Part shown: in pieces, positions 8,255-16,711 of the stretch
Layout: every line of letters starts with the position of its first letter
Position numbering within the stretch: the stretch's first letter is position 1
Assembly: GCF_016908975.1 (NCBI RefSeq)
Contig: NZ_JAFBEX010000007.1
Coordinates: 1-64,000, forward strand
Direction of reading: 5' to 3'
DNA from: Neobacillus cucumis
GTDB taxonomy: Bacteria > Bacillota > Bacilli > Bacillales > Cytobacillaceae
Length of the DNA: 64,000 nt
Notes under the pieces: model-generated
What the model saw: the letters and a program-made list of their open reading frames with translations, nothing else
Told to the model about the DNA's origin: nothing
Databases searched by the model: none
Translations under genes and position numbers: made by a program

Positions 8255-9001
8255 ATGCGATTTGGAATTATAGGTGCAGGACCAATTGGGTCCAATATTT
8301 CTAAAAAATTAGTTAAAAACGGGCATAATGTTAAAATTGCAGATGCACGAGGAATTGAACGTTTAGAAGGAAAAGAGCTTGCTGGAACGCCTGTGCTTGT
8401 AGAGGATGCAATTAAAAATATTGAAGTTCTTATACTATCTCTCCCTATAAAAGCACTGCCAAGCATTCGGCACATTATTGATCAAGTCGGGGAGGATGTA
8501 ATCATTATAGATACTTCAAACTATTATCCTTTCAGAGACGGCAAAATTGAAGAAATCGAGAACGGGATTGTTGAAAGTGTCTGGGTTTCAAATCAATTAG
8601 GCAGACCTATCATTAAAGCTTTCAACAACTTATTAGCCTATACTTTAGAAAATGAAGGAACATCCGAAGATGCTAGTGGACGAATTGCGATGGCAGTTGC
8701 TGGTAATGACCAATCACAAAAACAAGTCGTTATGGACGTAGTAAACGAGCTAGGCTTCGACGTAGTAGATAGTGGTTCTTTAAGTGATTCTTGGAGACAA
8801 CAGCCAGGAACTCCTGCTTACTGTACGGAGCTAACAAAAGATGAACTAACGAAAGCGTTGAAAAAGGCAAATAAAGAAAAAGCACCATTACTACGGGATA
8901 AGGTGATGAAAATGTTTGCAGAACTCCTTGCAGAAAAAAAGGAAGTTGAATTTTCCCATAAAGATATTGTTAATTTAAACAGAGAAATATACAATTCATA
9001 A
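8255..9001 (+). CDS. NAD(P)-binding oxidoreductase, F420-dependent NADP reductase-like
   Basis: The 248-aa protein begins with a dinucleotide-binding motif 'MRFGIIGAGPIGSNISKKLVKNGHNV' and continues with 'LILSLPIKALPSI' and 'DVIIIDTSNYYPFRDG', as in coenzyme-F420-dependent NADP oxidoreductase domain proteins. Bacillaceae lack F420, so it probably uses NADP with an unknown substrate. The middle segment 'PIIKAFNNLLAYTLENEG' is typical of the family. TAGGAGG precedes the ATG. Its divergent partner is the HxlR regulator, which suggests induction by electrophile stress. Confidence 0.85.
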   Translation: MRFGIIGAGPIGSNISKKLVKNGHNVKIADARGIERLEGKELAGTPVLVEDAIKNIEVLILSLPIKALPSIRHIIDQVGEDVIIIDTSNYYPFRDGKIEEIENGIVESVWVSNQLGRPIIKAFNNLLAYTLENEGTSEDASGRIAMAVAGNDQSQKQVVMDVVNELGFDVVDSGSLSDSWRQQPGTPAYCTELTKDELTKALKKANKEKAPLLRDKVMKMFAELLAEKKEVEFSHKDIVNLNREIYNS

Positions 9002-9004
9002 AAC

Positions 9005-9036
9005 AAAAGGTGGACTCGTTAGAGTGCACCTTTTTG
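9005..9036 (+). terminator. Terminator
   Basis: AAAGGTGGACTC pairs with GAGTGCACCTTT around a four-base loop and is followed by T5; directly after the oxidoreductase stop. Confidence 0.75.
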
Positions 9037-9204
9037 TATATTCATATATCCTCATAAAGATATAAAGGTATGTCTTACCTTTTTCCGCCAATAAATCCTA
9101 AATAATATTAGTAATACTGAGTGCTTACAAAGGTCCTTCCAGAAGGATCTTATATTTAAAATAACCGAATAATATGTTTGTGTTTTAAAATCCGTCTTAC
9201 ACTA

Positions 9205-9310
9205 ACCTCCAGTTAAAACAACAAGAAAAAAAGACCGCCGCAGCGATTATCATCCTTAACAAAAGCTACCCGTTACTTTAAGTGCAATCCTTCACATTCT
9301 AATTTCTTAT
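9205..9310. repeat. Copy of a dispersed intergenic repeat
   Basis: Contains CCAGTTAAAACAACAAGAAA and about 50 bases later CCCGTTACTTTAAGT and CTTCACATTCT, elements that recur near 7505, 11128, 11880, 29675, 29890, 47241 and 61486. The remaining 9038-9536 sequence holds no gene I can support. Confidence 0.4.
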
Positions 9311-9537
9311 TAAATCAGTAAAAGACAAAATTCTTAAACCATCAATGTGTTTCTGTCATTCTAAATTATAAGGGAGTTTATTTCAGAGGTGATAACTATG
9401 GATTCCTCTTAACAATATCCCCGCTTGTTCTGCCATCACACGAGATGGGACTGTAATTCCATTCTTAAGCTACCATCCAACTAACCCTACGAAAGTTGAA
9501 CTGAAAAATTGAATAAAAAATTTTTTAAAAAAGACAT

Positions 9538-9588
9538 ACTGTTAGTGACATATTACTGTCGATAACAGTATACTGTTATTAACAGTAA
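9538..9588 (+). promoter_or_regulatory. PadR operator: three 17-bp phased repeats
   Basis: ACTGTTAGTGACATATT, ACTGTCGATAACAGTAT and ACTGTTATTAACAGTAA follow each other with exactly 17-bp spacing (starts 9538, 9555, 9572). The second and third are dyads of the form ACTGT-N5-ACAGT. They end about 50 bases before the padR start, consistent with autoregulation. Confidence 0.65.
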
Positions 9589-9636
9589 ATTGTTGCCAAA
9601 AAAATTTTACATTTAAATTAGGAGGTTATATATTTC

Positions 9637-9978
9637 ATGAAACATACAGGGAGACATACAGGTGCATTTCTTCTGCTGTTTTTAACAGAAGGAGATAGCT
9701 ATGGAGGGAAACTCCTGCAGAAATGTGAAGAAGAGCTTCCCATCAATCCAATTGATAGTGCCATTCTTTATCGCACATTAAAAACATTAGAGAAAGAAGG
9801 TGCTGTTGAGTCTTATTTGGACACATCTAATCAAGATAAGCTGATAAAAATGTACAAAATTACTACAATTGGAAAAAGAAAATTAGAAGATTTTCAAATA
9901 GATATAGAAGAAAAAATGAAGAACTTATCATTTTTCTTAAATAAATACAAAGAATGGAAGGAGTCTAATCATGATTAA
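9637..9978 (+). CDS. PadR-family transcriptional regulator
   Basis: The 113-aa winged-helix repressor has the PadR features 'TGAFLLLFLTEGDSYGGKLLQKCEEELP', 'SAILYRTLKTLEKEGAVESYLDTS' and a C-terminal dimerisation helix. AGGAGG lies ten bases before the ATG. Its last codons overlap the first of the downstream permease half, so regulator and transporter are co-transcribed. The three repeats upstream are its likely own operator. The effector is unknown; PadR proteins often sense phenolics or other small toxic molecules. Confidence 0.9.
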   Translation: MKHTGRHTGAFLLLFLTEGDSYGGKLLQKCEEELPINPIDSAILYRTLKTLEKEGAVESYLDTSNQDKLIKMYKITTIGKRKLEDFQIDIEEKMKNLSFFLNKYKEWKESNHD

Positions 9979-10453
9979 TGGTGCTATCCTTTACGCTATG
10001 GCTATTATTCTTCTCAGTATTTCATTTATCAAAGATCGAAATAAAACAAGAGATGCTCTATTAAAGTCATGGAAAAGCTTTCGTAATATTATACCTGACA
10101 TGTTATCAATTATGCTTTTCGTTGGACTATCACTATCTATATTAACTCCAACCTTAATTTCTTCAATCATTGGAGAAAAATCTGGATTGACAGGTATTGT
10201 TTATTCGGCATTAATCGGTTCTATTGCACTAGTTCCAAGCTTTGTTGTATTTCCTCTTGGACACACATTAGTCCAAAATGGTGCAGGACTCCCTCAAGTG
10301 GCTGTATTAATGTCTACATTAATGTCCGTAGGAATCACAACTTTACCTATGGAACAAAAGATATTTGGGCGAAGTTTTGCCTATTCTCGCAACGTATCTG
10401 CAGTGGTAATGTCTCTAATATTTTCATATATTATTTGGGTGGTGATGGGATGA
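9971..10453 (+). CDS. Permease half, first subunit (ArsP/DUF318-like)
   Basis: This 160-aa membrane protein (about four helices) contains 'IIGEKSGLTGIVYSALIGSIALVPSFVVFPLGHTLVQNGAG'. The same pattern recurs in the next protein ('YMGEKSGIYGILFSLLLGVIAAGPLYVAFPIAALLLKKGAS'), so the two are homologous halves of a permease of the ArsP/PF03773 type, here encoded separately. Start overlaps the padR stop by 8 bases; its stop overlaps the next start (ATGA). The substrate is unknown; the family includes organoarsenical exporters. The family call is by eye. Confidence 0.7.
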   Translation: MINGAILYAMAIILLSISFIKDRNKTRDALLKSWKSFRNIIPDMLSIMLFVGLSLSILTPTLISSIIGEKSGLTGIVYSALIGSIALVPSFVVFPLGHTLVQNGAGLPQVAVLMSTLMSVGITTLPMEQKIFGRSFAYSRNVSAVVMSLIFSYIIWVVMG

Positions 10454-10977
10454 ATAAATTAAAAGGGTATCGTCTCTTTTTCATTTTATTATTTGGGCTC
10501 ATTATCCTTACCTTTATAAACCAATCGGTGGGATGGAACGCATTTCAATTAACAGGAAAAAGCATTTTAGATATGCTGTTTCTACTCCCTCCTGTCTTAA
10601 TTTTCGTAGGTTTGCTTGACAAATGGGTGGAGAAAGAAACACTTATAAGATATATGGGAGAAAAATCCGGCATCTATGGCATTTTGTTCTCCCTATTATT
10701 AGGAGTAATTGCAGCTGGTCCCCTCTACGTAGCTTTTCCAATTGCAGCACTATTATTAAAAAAAGGAGCAAGCATACGCTATATTGTATTTTTTTTAGGA
10801 GTTTGGACAACTGCAAAATTACCGGTTATTGTATATGAATTTGCTTCATTTGGAGTTAAATTTACACTCATTCACATTTGTTTTGGTTTTTTATTTTTCT
10901 ATTTAATGGGTATTATTTTTGATAAATTTTATAAGCATCGACAATTGTTAAAGTATGATATAACTAAAGACGTTTAG
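10450..10977 (+). CDS. Permease half, second subunit (ArsP/DUF318-like)
   Basis: A 175-aa membrane protein of about five helices, translationally coupled by an ATGA overlap to the first half. It carries the same 'GEKSG..G..(F/Y)S.L.G' block followed by a Gly/Pro-rich membrane segment as its partner, arguing for a heterodimeric transporter built from two repeats. An upstream in-frame start five codons earlier is less likely because of the ATGA coupling. Regulation is likely by the PadR protein encoded first in the operon. Confidence 0.7.
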   Translation: MNKLKGYRLFFILLFGLIILTFINQSVGWNAFQLTGKSILDMLFLLPPVLIFVGLLDKWVEKETLIRYMGEKSGIYGILFSLLLGVIAAGPLYVAFPIAALLLKKGASIRYIVFFLGVWTTAKLPVIVYEFASFGVKFTLIHICFGFLFFYLMGIIFDKFYKHRQLLKYDITKDV

Positions 10978-11119
10978 ATTTAGATCGATAAATCTTTAAC
11001 CACTCAATCCCAGACTATTTTGTAGATGCACCTACAACGGACTATACTGCGTGCAGCAAAAGATTAGAAGATACAGTTTGCACTGATCCTATCTTTGATT
11101 CCTCTCTTTGATTCCTTTC

Positions 11120-11216
11120 TTCAACTAACCTGCCCGTTACTTAAATAAGAAAAAAGCGATTCTTCCTTATTGAAGAATCGCCTCCGTTATTTTTTTAAGT
11201 GTAATAAATCACATTC
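11120..11216. repeat. Dispersed repeat copy with internal hairpin
   Basis: CTGCCCGTTACTTAAATAAG is followed by GCGATTCTTC/GAAGAATCGC (10-bp stem), a T7 run and a TCACATTCT tail. It may also terminate the permease operon. The rest of 10978-11331 shows no gene. Confidence 0.5.
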
Positions 11217-11331
11217 TTGCTAATCTTTTTTTCAGTGTTAACCAATCTTCAGCTTATTTTCAGCCTTACATATCAATTTGTAATACCCTAATAATTCTTT
11301 AAAGTTAGGTATTTAAAGTCCCATTCAATAT

Positions 11332-11769
11332 TTATCTGATTTTCTCTGCCAACTCTAAAATAATTCCCTCTGGACCACGCACGTAGCATAACTTATAACT
11401 TTCTTCATATTGCTGTATCTCACTGAAGATTTCCGTTCCCTTCTTTTTCAATTTTGCAACAATAGCTTCAATATCTTCAACAGCAAAGCAAATATGTCGG
11501 ATACCCAGTGTATTTGCAAAAGGTTGCTGAAGATCTTTTTCATCTGACGGCGAATAAAATTTGACTAACTCTATCCATACCTGACCATCTGGCATCCCCA
11601 ATCCTACACATGCCGTTTTAACATTATTAAGTCCCACTATTCTGTCCAACTGTTCTCCATGCAATTCCCATTCCGCTTGCACTTCCAGTCCTAAATCAAG
11701 AAAAAACGCTTTAGCCTCTGAAAGATCATTTACGTTTATACTCACATGATCTAATCTATGGATCTTCAT
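11332..11769 (-). CDS. VOC-family protein (glyoxalase/methylmalonyl-CoA epimerase-like)
   Basis: The 145-aa protein has the two beta-alpha-beta-beta-beta units of the vicinal oxygen chelate fold: 'HRLDHVSINVNDLSEAKAFFLDLGLEV' and 'GIRHICFAVEDIEAIVAKLKKKGTEIF', ending 'GPEGIILELAEKIR'. Candidate metal ligands are His in 'DHVSI', His in 'RHICF' and Glu in 'ILELAE'. AGGAGG precedes the ATG. It appears to stand alone. VOC proteins range from glyoxalases to antibiotic resistance and dioxygenases, so the reaction cannot be told from sequence. Confidence 0.85.
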   Translation of the reverse strand: MKIHRLDHVSINVNDLSEAKAFFLDLGLEVQAEWELHGEQLDRIVGLNNVKTACVGLGMPDGQVWIELVKFYSPSDEKDLQQPFANTLGIRHICFAVEDIEAIVAKLKKKGTEIFSEIQQYEESYKLCYVRGPEGIILELAEKIR

Positions 11770-11873
11770 ATCTCATACCTCCTATGTTCCTGTTATTATT
11801 AATACCTGTATTCGTGTAAGGTTTGTTTGAAATTCTAATTCGCTGAAAACGGTAAAATATCCTTCTTCCACAA

Positions 11874-11950
11874 ATCTGCCCTGTTAGCAGAACAAGAAAA
11901 GCGACTGTCCTTATTGAACAATCGTACCAGTTACTTAATAAGCCTTTACG
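11874..11950. repeat. Dispersed repeat copy
   Basis: CCTGTTAGCAGAACAAGAAA, a weak internal stem (GCGACTGTCC/GAACAATCGT) and CCAGTTACTTAATAAG follow in the order seen in the other copies listed at 9205. Confidence 0.45.
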
Positions 11951-11984
11951 AATCGGAGCTGCCACGTTAATTCAATAACGGCAA

Positions 11985-12016
11985 GGAAAAGAGACTGCCG
12001 AAAAACAGTCCCTTTG
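11985..12016 (-). terminator. Terminator of the ger operon (B-A-C)
   Basis: Minus strand: GGGACTG and CAGTC-containing arm around a TTTTTC loop, followed by TCTTTTCC; 40 bases after the gerC-type stop. Confidence 0.55.
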
Positions 12017-12053
12017 TTAGATGCGACTAATGCTGTATCTTTATTGGATTTCA

Positions 12054-13160
12054 TTATTTGTATTTTCCCGATTCTATTATCTTAATATCCACCTTTATAT
12101 CTTTTACAGCATCCAGATTAAATCTTCTTATCGTACCGATATCCCAATGATTTAAATGATATTTAAAAGACTTTTCACTGATATTCAAGATATCGGTATT
12201 CAATTTGTCGCCTTTTTCTAGGGTCGATAGAATATCTTTTTTAATTTTTTTACTTAGTTCGCTTTGCAACTCCCGGTTTGTTTTGTTATCCGAATTTTGG
12301 AACAAAGTAGCCTGTCCTTTTATCGCTATCCGATAGGAGGGTGGGTTCCCTTTTAAAACCACAATTTTGGTTTTGGGATTTTTTAATTTTACCGATACTT
12401 TTTTCGTTCCAACCCGGACAGAAAATCCTTGGATGCCTTTAGAGAACCACCTGATTCCGCTAAGGTCCTTTTTATTTAACCAGCCTTTGAACTTCTGCTG
12501 AGACATGATATACTCTCCGTTTATAATCGCAATCTGTTTTTGTGTTCCTTCAGAAAAATGAGACTTATTAATGGATAAAGTTGGGATCATAATGGTTCCA
12601 ATCGGTCGGTAATAACGGGAAGTAAATTCATGGTACCTCAGAATAGGCAGCGAATAGTTTTGCTGGATCAACGGTTCTGGTACATGGATAATCGAATACA
12701 ATTGCGAATAATTAAAAAAGCTCTCCGTTTGGAACAAATCCTTAATATTCTCCTTTGTGCCGAAAACGAATAGGTTATACCGAAGATTTGGCGATTCTCC
12801 CATGATATCCATTACATCCGCCATTTTTTCTTTTAGGATCCTTTCGGTTAAGATGATGGCTTGTACATGTCCCAAACTCAATGGCATAGCGGTAGTTTGT
12901 TCTAATTCACCATATGCTGTTAAGAGGCTTTCATCCTTCGCTTCCCCGACCAATATCGGCAAATCTTCTATATTGGCTCCTTCCTGTTTAGCAATGTTCC
13001 CAAAATTCAATCCTTGAGAAAACACTTCGAATTTCCCATTTTTATAATCAAACCCCAGTGCAGTAATATAGACTTCCCCTTCCAATCTTTTTGCCCCAAA
13101 ACATCCTGTCACAAGAAGTGACAAGTTAATTAGAATAATGAAAATGATTAGGTTCTTCAT
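12054..13160 (-). CDS. GerC-family germinant receptor lipoprotein
   Basis: The 368-aa product is the C subunit of a GerA-type nutrient receptor in the spore inner membrane. It begins with a lipoprotein signal peptide and lipobox 'SLLVTGC' (Cys about 20), followed by 'KRLEGEVYITALGFDYKNGKFEVFSQ' and the three-domain Ger(x)C body ending in 'FNLDAVKDIKVDIKIIESGKYK'. AAAGGAG lies nine bases before the ATG. It is the last gene of the operon, five bases after the A subunit stop. Lipidation by Lgt is expected at the Cys. Confidence 0.92.
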   Translation of the reverse strand: MKNLIIFIILINLSLLVTGCFGAKRLEGEVYITALGFDYKNGKFEVFSQGLNFGNIAKQEGANIEDLPILVGEAKDESLLTAYGELEQTTAMPLSLGHVQAIILTERILKEKMADVMDIMGESPNLRYNLFVFGTKENIKDLFQTESFFNYSQLYSIIHVPEPLIQQNYSLPILRYHEFTSRYYRPIGTIMIPTLSINKSHFSEGTQKQIAIINGEYIMSQQKFKGWLNKKDLSGIRWFSKGIQGFSVRVGTKKVSVKLKNPKTKIVVLKGNPPSYRIAIKGQATLFQNSDNKTNRELQSELSKKIKKDILSTLEKGDKLNTDILNISEKSFKYHLNHWDIGTIRRFNLDAVKDIKVDIKIIESGKYK

Positions 13161-13165
13161 AAATA

Positions 13166-14620
13166 CTACTCCTTTTGCCTGGAACGATCCTCAGGCTGAT
13201 AGGCCTGATTGCGTTTTTTTAACTGCTTATAGGGAAACCTTAGATAGGCTTTTAAGATTTCAGGCAAATTAGGATGGAAAAAGTGGGGAACATATGGCTG
13301 TCCAAAACTCTCAAGCGAAAAAACTAAAGTTATAATGGTAAATAAGGATATAAAAAATCCATACATCCCAAAGATAGATGACAGAAATAGGACAAAATAC
13401 CGCAGAATGACAATATTACCCCCTATATTTTGGTTCACCAATGTATAACCTGAAATCACTGTAATCGATATGATTACCAGCATGGCTGGGGACGTTAATC
13501 CAGCCCGGATTGCTGCGTCACCGATAATCAATCCACCTAAAACAGCGACTGTTTGCCCGACAGCTTTGGGAAGCCTAAGACCCGCTTCTTTAAACAGTTC
13601 AAACAAGGTAAGCATTATAAATTCTTCCATTGGACTTGATAAAGGAAGCCCGACTCTCGACATGGAAATCGTTGCAAGCAGGGTGTAAGGCAGCTGGTCC
13701 GTTTGGAACGTTATCAAAGCAATGAAAAATCCCGGTAAAAATATCGTAGTGAATAATGCCAGGATTCTTAAAATCCGGACAAAACTGATATAAAAAAAGC
13801 TAGTGTTCGAATCTTCCGGAGAATATGACAATTGATTCACACTTGTCGGACCAAGCAAGCAGCTAGGACTTCCCTCCACTAGGATGGCAAATCTCCCTTG
13901 ATTCAAGGAATCCACAACAAAATCCGGTCTGCCAATGTAATCCATTAACGGAAAAATGGAATAGGTTCGGTCATATAGCATTTCTTCCAATTGATTACTG
14001 CTGTTTAGAATATCTATTTTTAAGGATCCAAGCCGTTTTTGTACTTCCTCCAAAATGGATGGATTAAGTATATCCTCAATAAAAAGCAATAAAATTTTCG
14101 TTTTGCTTCTTTCTCCGATGGTATACTCGATACTTTTTAAGGAAGATGATTTTAATCGTTGACGGATTAAGGCCATATTATCAGAGATATTTTCCACGAA
14201 CCCGTCTCTTGGTCCTCTTACGGAGGTCTCCAAACTGGATTCTTCCGGGCTCCTCTTTGGTGGATTTGAGACGGAAATAAAATATACATCCTTTGAATCT
14301 TCATTAAAAATGACCAATTCTCCGGAAAAAAGCTTTTTCTCTATTTCATTTTTGATAGGTCCATCAACTTTTAGTTCAGTGATTCCCAGGAAGCTGTTTA
14401 AACGTTCAATCGTAAACCTTTGTTCCTTCTCCATTACCTCCGTTATTTTAGGGAGGATGGTTTCGTTTATCATATTTGTATTGACGATATTAGGGCAATA
14501 CAAAAAGGTAAGAGAATGGAAAGAACCGCTCCCTTTATAGGATTTTGTAATGATCACAATATCGGATGAGTTCTTAAACCACTCTTTTAATACGAATGTC
14601 GTCAGTTCCTTTTTATTCAT
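13166..14620 (-). CDS. GerA-family germinant receptor subunit A
   Basis: An intact A subunit of about 484 aa: soluble N-terminal two-domain region (residues 1 to about 290) with the conserved 'RGPRDGFVENISDNMALIRQRLKS' block, then five or so membrane helices including 'LTLFELFKEAGLRLPKAVGQTVAVLGGLIIGDAAIRAGLTSP', and a basic tail. The start chosen (AAAGG eight bases upstream) overlaps the B subunit stop by 8 bases. It should form the ligand-gated channel-like core with the B and C subunits of this operon. Confidence 0.92.
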   Translation of the reverse strand: MNKKELTTFVLKEWFKNSSDIVIITKSYKGSGSFHSLTFLYCPNIVNTNMINETILPKITEVMEKEQRFTIERLNSFLGITELKVDGPIKNEIEKKLFSGELVIFNEDSKDVYFISVSNPPKRSPEESSLETSVRGPRDGFVENISDNMALIRQRLKSSSLKSIEYTIGERSKTKILLLFIEDILNPSILEEVQKRLGSLKIDILNSSNQLEEMLYDRTYSIFPLMDYIGRPDFVVDSLNQGRFAILVEGSPSCLLGPTSVNQLSYSPEDSNTSFFYISFVRILRILALFTTIFLPGFFIALITFQTDQLPYTLLATISMSRVGLPLSSPMEEFIMLTLFELFKEAGLRLPKAVGQTVAVLGGLIIGDAAIRAGLTSPAMLVIISITVISGYTLVNQNIGGNIVILRYFVLFLSSIFGMYGFFISLFTIITLVFSLESFGQPYVPHFFHPNLPEILKAYLRFPYKQLKKRNQAYQPEDRSRQKE

Positions 14621-15677
14621 GAGCATCACCTTTGATTCGGCTCAAAAGGAGCAATAGTCCAAACGAAAAAAGCAGAAAAACCAGGCTAGCAGGGAAATAG
14701 ATCGAATACAGAAACGAATAAAAGGACTCGAAATCCCATGGGATGACCACGCTGAACGTTAGCAGGGCATAAAGAAAAGGCAGAAACCAGCGATTCTTTT
14801 TGCGAAAAAACAGCTGGTTTACGAGGAACATGCTTAAACATACCCGTATGAAGGCTCCAGAGAACCACTGGTAGATTGACAAAAAATCAAGTCGGGTGAT
14901 ATGGGTGCCAAGTGTCAATAACTTCCACTGTTCATATGCAAGAACTTTCATCTTTGCTGCCTCCTCAGCACCAAATTCAGCGATGCCTCCAATCAATGGA
15001 CCAAGCGTTAAAAGGAAGATAATGATCGCAACAATCAAGAACATTTTCATTTTGATTCTGTTCTTCAGATAGGGCGTAATGAAAAGAAAATAGATCGTTT
15101 CGAAAAGACTAGCACACGTATACACCATTCCGTGAAGGACATGTCTATACCCATGTTCAAAAATTGGAAAGAGCAAGCTATAATCCTTATTTTTCATATT
15201 TCCAATTCCCACTAAAAAGCCAAAAATCAAAACAAAAGGCAATAAGAAAAATGCGATAGCACTAATGACTTCAATTCCTTTATGTGTAGCATAATAGCAA
15301 AGAATAGCGAATAAAAGCGCGATCATAAAATTGGGGATGTTAAACGTGTAATTCGCATTAGCCCAGTAGATTGTATATTTGAAAGAGATAAACGAAGTCA
15401 GAAAGAAATAAATACCAAATATAATACTTATGCTATAGGATATCCAGGGAGGAAATGAAAATATTAAAGTAAAAATGTTTTTTTGTTCGTACTTTTTGTA
15501 CAGAAAATAAATAAGAATCGTCCAAATGATGAAAGGGACAAAGCTCCCGATAACCGATACCCATGCGTCCCGTTTGGCTGAAGTTAAAACAACAGGATGC
15601 AGCAATACATGGACCATAAATCCAGTAGACAGGATGAGTAGAATATACATATGTACTGAATAAATCACCTTTTGCAT
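14613..15677 (-). CDS. GerB-family germinant receptor permease subunit
   Basis: The 354-aa B subunit is an APC-superfamily integral membrane protein with about ten helices ('MQKVIYSVHMYILLILSTGFMVHVLLHP' through 'ASLVFLLFSFGLLLLLSRIKGDAHE'). B subunits bind the germinant and determine specificity. ATG with AAGGGG nine bases upstream is preferred over a TTG nine codons earlier. It is first in the operon, an unusual B-A-C order. The germinant cannot be told from sequence. Confidence 0.9.
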   Translation of the reverse strand: MQKVIYSVHMYILLILSTGFMVHVLLHPVVLTSAKRDAWVSVIGSFVPFIIWTILIYFLYKKYEQKNIFTLIFSFPPWISYSISIIFGIYFFLTSFISFKYTIYWANANYTFNIPNFMIALLFAILCYYATHKGIEVISAIAFFLLPFVLIFGFLVGIGNMKNKDYSLLFPIFEHGYRHVLHGMVYTCASLFETIYFLFITPYLKNRIKMKMFLIVAIIIFLLTLGPLIGGIAEFGAEEAAKMKVLAYEQWKLLTLGTHITRLDFLSIYQWFSGAFIRVCLSMFLVNQLFFRKKNRWFLPFLYALLTFSVVIPWDFESFYSFLYSIYFPASLVFLLFSFGLLLLLSRIKGDAHE

Positions 15678-15869
15678 CACTATAATCCCCTTCGTTGAAT
15701 GCAACTGTAAAAGGTTAAATTTTAGTAACTTTTCTTTTTAGGCGGACTCCCCTAATTGTATATATCTCAAGGCGGTTACAAAAACCAAATTGCCTATTAC
15801 GTATCCAAATTATCTTCCCAATCTTAATGAAATTTTATCCATAATAATCAATTCCCGAAGAGGTTTTAT

Positions 15870-16001
15870 TTATTTTCTGAATGCTCTTTCACTAATATGC
15901 CCGATAGTCAATAACTGATGGTTAACATTTTTAATCCATTCATCTTTATCGTCTGCAAGTAAAGTATTCCAACCTAAATTTCATGCTTCAATCAAATAAT
16001 C
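15870..16001 (-). pseudogene. Short gene remnant of unknown family
   Basis: A 44-codon minus-strand stretch reads 'DYLIEA*NLGWNTLLADDKD' and 'EWIKNVNHQLLTIGHISERA', ends with a stop and contains one TGA. It looks like the C-terminus of a soluble protein, but there is no start. The flanking 15678-15869 contains nothing else I recognise. Confidence 0.35.
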
Positions 16002-16050
16002 CTATTTGGGCATACTAAAAAAAAACTAACTTATTTTTTAGGAGATGTGA

Positions 16051-16563
16051 ATGCAAACTTCATTTTCTATCTTTTTTATAATTATAAGTTTATTTTTTGG
16101 TGTCTGGAATCGTTGGAAGGAATTTTATCCAACATTATTATTTTGGATTATTGGTCACCTGCTTTACGGCACCTTGCTCAATCATTACAAGTTTTGGGAA
16201 TTTCGTCCTGTTGGAATTGATAAATTAATTTTCCCTACACATACAATCATTGGTTTAAAAATTGCTTTTTTAACATACCCATTCATAATTCCCGTCTTTT
16301 TAGGAAGGCTTCCTAAGTTACTATCCTTTAAAATATTGTGGATTATTTTTTGGTCACTCATTTTTGAAGGAGTAGAGTTTATAGCATATCTTAACAAAAG
16401 TATTACTTACAATTACGGATGGTCACTACTTTGGTCTTTTGTATTTAATTTAGTCACCTACATTTTATTAACTATACACCATTGGAAACCTTGGATAGCT
16501 TGGTCATTGTCTTTTATAACAATTATTATTTTATTCATTATTTTCCAACCTCCTTTTCCATAA
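16051..16563 (+). CDS. CBO0543-family membrane protein
   Basis: The 170-aa protein has five to six predicted membrane helices and the Trp/Phe-rich character and conserved motifs ('FWEFRPVGIDKLIFPTHTI', 'EGVEFIAYLNKSITYNYGWS') of the CBO0543 family of spore-formers, whose function is unknown. AGGAG lies six bases before the ATG and a terminator follows directly, so it is a single gene. Other CBO0543-type proteins in this window are at 46652 and 62788. Confidence 0.75.
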   Translation: MQTSFSIFFIIISLFFGVWNRWKEFYPTLLFWIIGHLLYGTLLNHYKFWEFRPVGIDKLIFPTHTIIGLKIAFLTYPFIIPVFLGRLPKLLSFKILWIIFWSLIFEGVEFIAYLNKSITYNYGWSLLWSFVFNLVTYILLTIHHWKPWIAWSLSFITIIILFIIFQPPFP

Positions 16564-16567
16564 TAAA

Positions 16568-16598
16568 TAAAAAAAGCATTTAAATGAATGCTTTTTTC
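16568..16598 (+). terminator. Terminator
   Basis: AAAAAGCATT/AATGCTTTTTT stem-loop directly after the CBO0543 gene. Confidence 0.8.
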
Positions 16599-16711
16599 GT
16601 TTGCGTAATTCTTTTTCCTGATTCCCTCTATTAAAAATAAAAAGTTCAACAAAAAGGACTGCCAGCAACCCACACTTAAACTCAAGCAATCTTTAGTTGA
16701 ATAAGGATATG

